Source of the DNA: Streptomyces monashensis
Lineage (GTDB): Bacteria; Actinomycetota; Actinomycetes; Streptomycetales; Streptomycetaceae
Direction of reading: 5' to 3'
NCBI RefSeq assembly: GCF_001866665.1
Contig: NZ_MLYO01000036.1
Span: forward strand, 212,101-276,100
Length of the DNA: 64,000 nucleotides
Below the pieces are notes generated by a model. That model saw only the letters and a program-made list of their open reading frames with translations, made no database searches and was not told the origin of the DNA. Below are positions 60,440-64,000 of this stretch, one piece after another. Each line of letters starts with the position of its first letter. Position 1 is the first letter of the stretch. The position numbers were made by a program, and so were the translations under genes.

Positions 60440-61978
60440 GTGACTGCTCTGACTCTCAGCACCTCCGCGGCGCCCGGCCTCCGGGCCGACGCGATCGTGA
60501 TCGGTGTCGCCAAGGGAACCAAGGGCCCCGTCGTGGCGCCGGGCGCCGAGGCCGTGGACAAGGCGTACGACGGCAAGCTGGCCGGCGTCCTGGAGACCCT
60601 CGGCGCCTCGGGTGCCGAGGGCGAGCTGACGAAGCTGCCCGCTCCGGCGGACTTCAAGGCCCCGCTCGTGGTGGCGGTGGGCCTGGGCGCCGAGTCCGAC
60701 GCCAAGGACGAGACGGACGGCTTCGGCGCCGACGCGCTGCGCAAGGCGGCCGGCGTGGCCGCCCGGGCGCTCGCCGGCACCAAGAAGGCCGCGTTCGCGC
60801 TGCCCGTCGACGGCCCGGGCGCCGTCGGCGCGATCGCCGAGGGCGTGCTGCTCGGCGCGTACGCCTTCGACGCCTACAAGGAGGCGGCGAACGGCTCCGC
60901 CAAGGGCAAGAACGGCAAGGCGCCGCTCGCCGAGGCCGCACTGCTCGGCGGCAAGCCGCGCGACGCCGCCCACAAGAGCGCCGTCGCCCGCGCCGTCGCG
61001 GTCTGCGAGGAGCTGAACCGCGCCCGCGACCTGATCAACACCCCGCCGAACGACCTGACACCGGCCATCTTCGCGGGCATCGCGCAGACCGCGGCCAAGG
61101 AGCACGGCCTCAAGGTGCAGGTGCTCGACGACAAGGCCCTGGTCAAGGGCGGCTACGGCGGCATCCTCGGCGTCGGCGGCGGCTCGGCCGCGACCCCGCG
61201 CCTGGTGAAGCTGACGTACAAGCACCCGAAGGCGGACAAGCACCTGGCCTTCGTCGGCAAGGGCATCACCTACGACTCGGGCGGCATCTCGCTGAAGCCG
61301 GCCGGTCACAACGAGACCATGAAGTGCGACATGAGCGGTGCCGCCGCCGTGTTCGCCGCGGTCGTCGCCGCCGCGCGCCTCGGCCTGGAGGTCAACGTCA
61401 CCGGCTGGCTCGCGCTGGCCGAGAACATGCCCTCCGGCTCCGCGGTGCGCCCGGGTGACGTGCTGCGCATGTACAGCGGCAAGACGGTGGAGGTGCTCAA
61501 CACCGACGCCGAGGGCCGGCTGGTGCTCGCCGACGCGCTGTGGGCGGCCTCGCTGGAGAAGCCGGACGCGATCGTGGACGTCGCGACCCTCACCGGCGCG
61601 ATGATGCTGGCGCTGGGCAGCCGCACCTTCGGTGTGATGGCCAACGACGACGCGTTCCGTTCCGCGCTGCACGAGGCGGCCGAGGAGGTCGGCGAGCCGG
61701 CCTGGCCGATGCCGCTGCCGGAGCACCTGCGCAAGGGCATGGAGTCCCAGGTCGCCGACATCGCGAACATGGGCGAGCGGATGGGCGGCGGCCTGGTCGC
61801 CGGTCTGTTCCTGCGCGAGTTCGTGGGCGAGGGCATCACCTGGGCGCACCTCGACATCGCCGGCCCGGCGTTCAACGAGGGCGGGGCGTTCGGGTACACG
61901 CCCAAGGGTGGTACGGGGTCGGCGGTGCGGACGCTGGTCCGGCTGGCCGAGCAGACCGCCTCCGGCGACCTGGGCTGA
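60440..61978 (+). CDS. pepA: Leucyl aminopeptidase, M17 family
   Basis: 512 residues. Removes N-terminal residues with two metal ions: GKGITYDSGGISLKP near 275, KCDMSGAA near 296 and NTDAEGRLVLADAL near 355. N-terminal non-catalytic domain is complete. GTG start with a weak site. Some PepA proteins also bind DNA. Stands alone between the RDD gene and lpd. Confidence 0.96.
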   Translation: MTALTLSTSAAPGLRADAIVIGVAKGTKGPVVAPGAEAVDKAYDGKLAGVLETLGASGAEGELTKLPAPADFKAPLVVAVGLGAESDAKDETDGFGADALRKAAGVAARALAGTKKAAFALPVDGPGAVGAIAEGVLLGAYAFDAYKEAANGSAKGKNGKAPLAEAALLGGKPRDAAHKSAVARAVAVCEELNRARDLINTPPNDLTPAIFAGIAQTAAKEHGLKVQVLDDKALVKGGYGGILGVGGGSAATPRLVKLTYKHPKADKHLAFVGKGITYDSGGISLKPAGHNETMKCDMSGAAAVFAAVVAAARLGLEVNVTGWLALAENMPSGSAVRPGDVLRMYSGKTVEVLNTDAEGRLVLADALWAASLEKPDAIVDVATLTGAMMLALGSRTFGVMANDDAFRSALHEAAEEVGEPAWPMPLPEHLRKGMESQVADIANMGERMGGGLVAGLFLREFVGEGITWAHLDIAGPAFNEGGAFGYTPKGGTGSAVRTLVRLAEQTASGDLG

Positions 61979-62020
61979 CGATCGTCCGTGAGCCCGGGGC
62001 TCACTGTCGTATCGCCGTTT

Positions 62021-62053
62021 CGCCGCGTGGGGGCTGGTCGCGCCCACGCGGCG
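62021..62053 (+). terminator. Terminator of pepA
   Basis: 11-bp perfect stem CGCCGCGTGGG / CCCACGCGGCG with 11-base loop, 43 bp past the stop. It overlaps the dispersed repeat that follows. Confidence 0.75.
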
Positions 62054-62090
62054 GAGCCGCATATCACATACGGCCCCGCGCCCCTTCGGG
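62032..62090 (+). repeat. Dispersed GC-rich repeat, split copy
   Basis: GGCTGGTCGCGCCC, about 30 different bases, then CCCCGCGCCCCTTCGGG. Same two ends as 35554-35582 but with an insertion. The remaining spacer to lpd shows no gene. Confidence 0.45.
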
Positions 62091-62268
62091 CGCTCTAGTG
62101 GGGCGTCTCACACCCCGGCCCGGCGTCTCGTACGCCTCGAACAAGTGCAAAGATGGAGCCCGGCAGGACAGGGCCCCACCGAAGGGCCGAAGCATCAAGC
62201 GGCCGGACACCAGCCGCCCGCCGGTCACTGGAGATCGGCGCAAGGCGCACATGCATGGAGGACGTGAC

Positions 62269-63657
62269 GTGGCGAACGACGCCAGCACCGTTTTCGACCT
62301 AGTGATCCTCGGCGGTGGTAGCGGTGGTTACGCCGCGGCCCTGCGCGGGGCGCAGCTGGGCCTGGACGTCGCCCTGATCGAGAAGGACAAGGTCGGCGGC
62401 ACCTGCCTGCACCGGGGTTGCATCCCCACCAAGGCCCTGCTCCACGCGGGCGAGATCGCCGACCAGGCCCGCGAGAGCGAGCAGTTCGGCGTCAAGGCCA
62501 CCTTCGAGGGCATCGACGTCCCGGCCGTCCACAAGTACAAGGACGGTGTCATCGCCGGCCTGTACAAGGGCCTGCAGGGTCTGATCGCGTCCCGCAAGGT
62601 GACCTACATCGAGGGTGAGGGCCGGCTGTCCTCCCCCACCTCGGTCGATGTCAACGGCCAGCGCATCCAGGGCCGCCACGTCCTGCTGGCGACCGGCTCC
62701 GTGCCGAAGTCGCTGCCGGGCCTGGAGATCGACGGCAACCGGATCATCTCCTCCGACCACGCCCTCGTCCTGGACCGCGTGCCGAAGTCCGCGATCATCC
62801 TGGGCGGCGGTGTCATCGGCGTCGAGTTCGCCTCGGCGTGGAAGTCCTTCGGCTCGGACGTCACGGTCGTCGAGGGCCTCAAGCACCTCGTCCCGGTCGA
62901 GGACGAGAACTCTTCGAAGCTTCTCGAGCGCGCGTTCCGCAAGCGCGGCATCAAGTTCAGCCTCGGCACCTTCTTCCAGAAGGCCGAGTACACGCAGGAC
63001 GGCGTGAAGGTCACCCTCGCCGACGGCAAGGAGTTCGAGGCCGAGGTCCTCCTCGTCGCCGTCGGCCGCGGCCCGGTCTCCCAGGGCCTGGGCTACGAGG
63101 AGCAGGGCGTCGCCATGGACCGCGGCTACGTCCTGGTCGACGAGTACATGCGGACGAACGTCCCGACCGTCTCCGCCGTCGGTGACCTGGTCCCGACGCT
63201 CCAGCTCGCGCACGTCGGCTTCGCCGAGGGCATCCTGGTGGCGGAGCGTCTGGCCGGTCTGAAGGTCGTTCCGATCGACTACGACGGTGTCCCGCGGGTG
63301 ACGTACTGCCACCCGGAGGTCGCCTCCGTCGGTATCACCGAGGCCAAGGCCAAGGAGATCTACGGTGCGGACAAGGTCGTCGCTCTGAAGTACAACCTGG
63401 CGGGCAACGGCAAGAGCAAGATCCTCAACACCGCGGGCGAGATCAAGCTCGTCCAGGTGAAGGACGGTGCCGTGGTCGGCGTCCACATGGTCGGCGACCG
63501 CATGGGCGAGCAGGTCGGCGAGGCCCAGCTGATCTACAACTGGGAGGCGCTGCCGGCCGAGGTCGCCCAGCTCATCCACGCCCACCCGACGCAGAACGAG
63601 GCGATGGGCGAGGCGCACCTGGCGCTGGCCGGCAAGCCGCTGCACTCCCACGACTGA
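62269..63657 (+). CDS. lpd: Dihydrolipoamide dehydrogenase (E3)
   Basis: 462 residues. FAD motif GGGSGG near 14, redox disulfide GGTCLHRGC near 43, NAD motif GGGVIGVE near 183 and C-terminal HAHPTQNE with catalytic His. GTG with GGAGG 7 nt upstream. Reoxidises lipoyl groups of the 2-oxo acid dehydrogenases; it is followed 63 bp later by the E2 gene. Confidence 0.97.
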   Translation: MANDASTVFDLVILGGGSGGYAAALRGAQLGLDVALIEKDKVGGTCLHRGCIPTKALLHAGEIADQARESEQFGVKATFEGIDVPAVHKYKDGVIAGLYKGLQGLIASRKVTYIEGEGRLSSPTSVDVNGQRIQGRHVLLATGSVPKSLPGLEIDGNRIISSDHALVLDRVPKSAIILGGGVIGVEFASAWKSFGSDVTVVEGLKHLVPVEDENSSKLLERAFRKRGIKFSLGTFFQKAEYTQDGVKVTLADGKEFEAEVLLVAVGRGPVSQGLGYEEQGVAMDRGYVLVDEYMRTNVPTVSAVGDLVPTLQLAHVGFAEGILVAERLAGLKVVPIDYDGVPRVTYCHPEVASVGITEAKAKEIYGADKVVALKYNLAGNGKSKILNTAGEIKLVQVKDGAVVGVHMVGDRMGEQVGEAQLIYNWEALPAEVAQLIHAHPTQNEAMGEAHLALAGKPLHSHD

Positions 63658-63720
63658 GCCTTCGGTCAACGGGCGCGACGACACAGACTTCCGCAATTTC
63701 GTAAGGAGCAACCGAAACCA

Positions 63721-64000
63721 TGGCGGTTTCCGTAACCCTTCCGGCGCTCGGTGAGAGCGTCACCGAGGGCACTGTCACCCGCTGGCTGAAGGCCGAGGGC
63801 GAGCGCGTCGAGGCCGACGAGCCGCTGCTCGAGGTGTCGACCGACAAGGTCGACACCGAGATCCCCTCGCCCGTCGCCGGTGTGCTGTCCTCCATCAAGG
63901 TCGCCGAGGACGAGACGGTCGAGGTCGGCGCCGAGCTGGCCATCATCGACGACGGCACGGGCGCGCCCCCCGGTGCAAGCACCGGCTCCACTGGAGCGGC
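63721..64000 (+). CDS. sucB: 2-oxo acid dehydrogenase E2 (dihydrolipoamide acyltransferase), cut by the window end
   Basis: The first 93 residues are visible. They form one complete lipoyl domain: MAVSVTLPALGESVTEGT, lipoyl Lys in VSTDKVDTEIPSP near 43, then an Ala/Pro/Gly/Ser linker. The rest is beyond the right edge. GGAG lies 13 nt before the ATG. From order (lpd-sucB) it is probably the 2-oxoglutarate or a shared pyruvate/oxoglutarate E2. Confidence 0.9.

Overview
The window is about 64 kb of high-GC DNA. Dense, mostly single-copy genes, frequent GTG and TTG starts, many 4-base stop/start overlaps, twin-arginine and lipobox leaders, and the order pfkA-macR/macS-...-glkA-...-qcrCAB/ctaE-...-ctaCDF-...-nadA-...-pepA-lpd-sucB all point to the core chromosome of a Streptomyces. 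The order matches, from memory, the S. coelicolor SCO2119 to SCO2181 interval. No tRNA, rRNA, CRISPR array, intact insertion sequence or prophage gene was seen.

Layout. 1-9.4 kb: a phosphofructokinase cut by the window edge, the MacRS two-component system, an acyltransferase, a lipase-like hydrolase, an exonuclease/phosphatase-fold protein, glucokinase GlkA with its SCO2127-like neighbour, an ArsA-like ATPase and a START-like protein. 9.4-17.8 kb: a phosphoesterase, a long-chain acyl-CoA ligase, a Tat-exported cholesterol oxidase, a PimB-like mannosyltransferase, a GT87-like membrane mannosyltransferase and a zinc-peptidase-like lipoprotein. 17.8-23.2 kb: two NlpC/P60 cell-wall hydrolases, a NYN-domain protein, a zinc-ribbon protein, a rhomboid protease and an Lrp-type RAM protein. 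23.2-26 kb: a SufS-like cysteine desulfurase preceded by a clear SAM-IV riboswitch, then trpD.

26-37 kb is the aerobic respiratory cluster. qcrC-qcrA-qcrB with ctaE form one minus-strand operon, and ctaC-ctaD-ctaF form a second. A divergent receiver-domain gene and an L,D-transpeptidase lipoprotein lie between them. A cysteine desulfurase fused to a TusA domain is divergent from ctaC. 37-42 kb: an adenosine-kinase-like PfkB enzyme, two hypothetical genes, erpA and nadA, so Fe-S assembly sits next to an Fe-S enzyme. 42-48.4 kb reads, in transcription order, pspA, pspAA, histidine kinase, response regulator, RND pump. This looks like an envelope-stress module. 48.7-60.2 kb: DUF3043, a methyltransferase with an apparent CTG start, an HtrA-like protease, cobU, cobT and cobS interspersed with a methyltransferase, and a lysyl-phosphatidylglycerol-synthase-like protein paired with a rhomboid-like protein. 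60.4-64 kb: leucyl aminopeptidase, dihydrolipoamide dehydrogenase and the start of the 2-oxo acid dehydrogenase E2 gene.

The most interesting non-coding signals are four. First, the SAM-IV leader, with a hairpin, a six-residue leader ORF and a C/U-rich tract. Second, a 133-bp tandem duplication covering the 3' ends of two convergent membrane-protein genes. Third, a fragment of a Uma2-family nuclease gene between nadA and the RND pump. Fourth, copies of a GC-rich repeat. The visible part of the phosphofructokinase carries the residue pair associated with pyrophosphate rather than ATP as donor.
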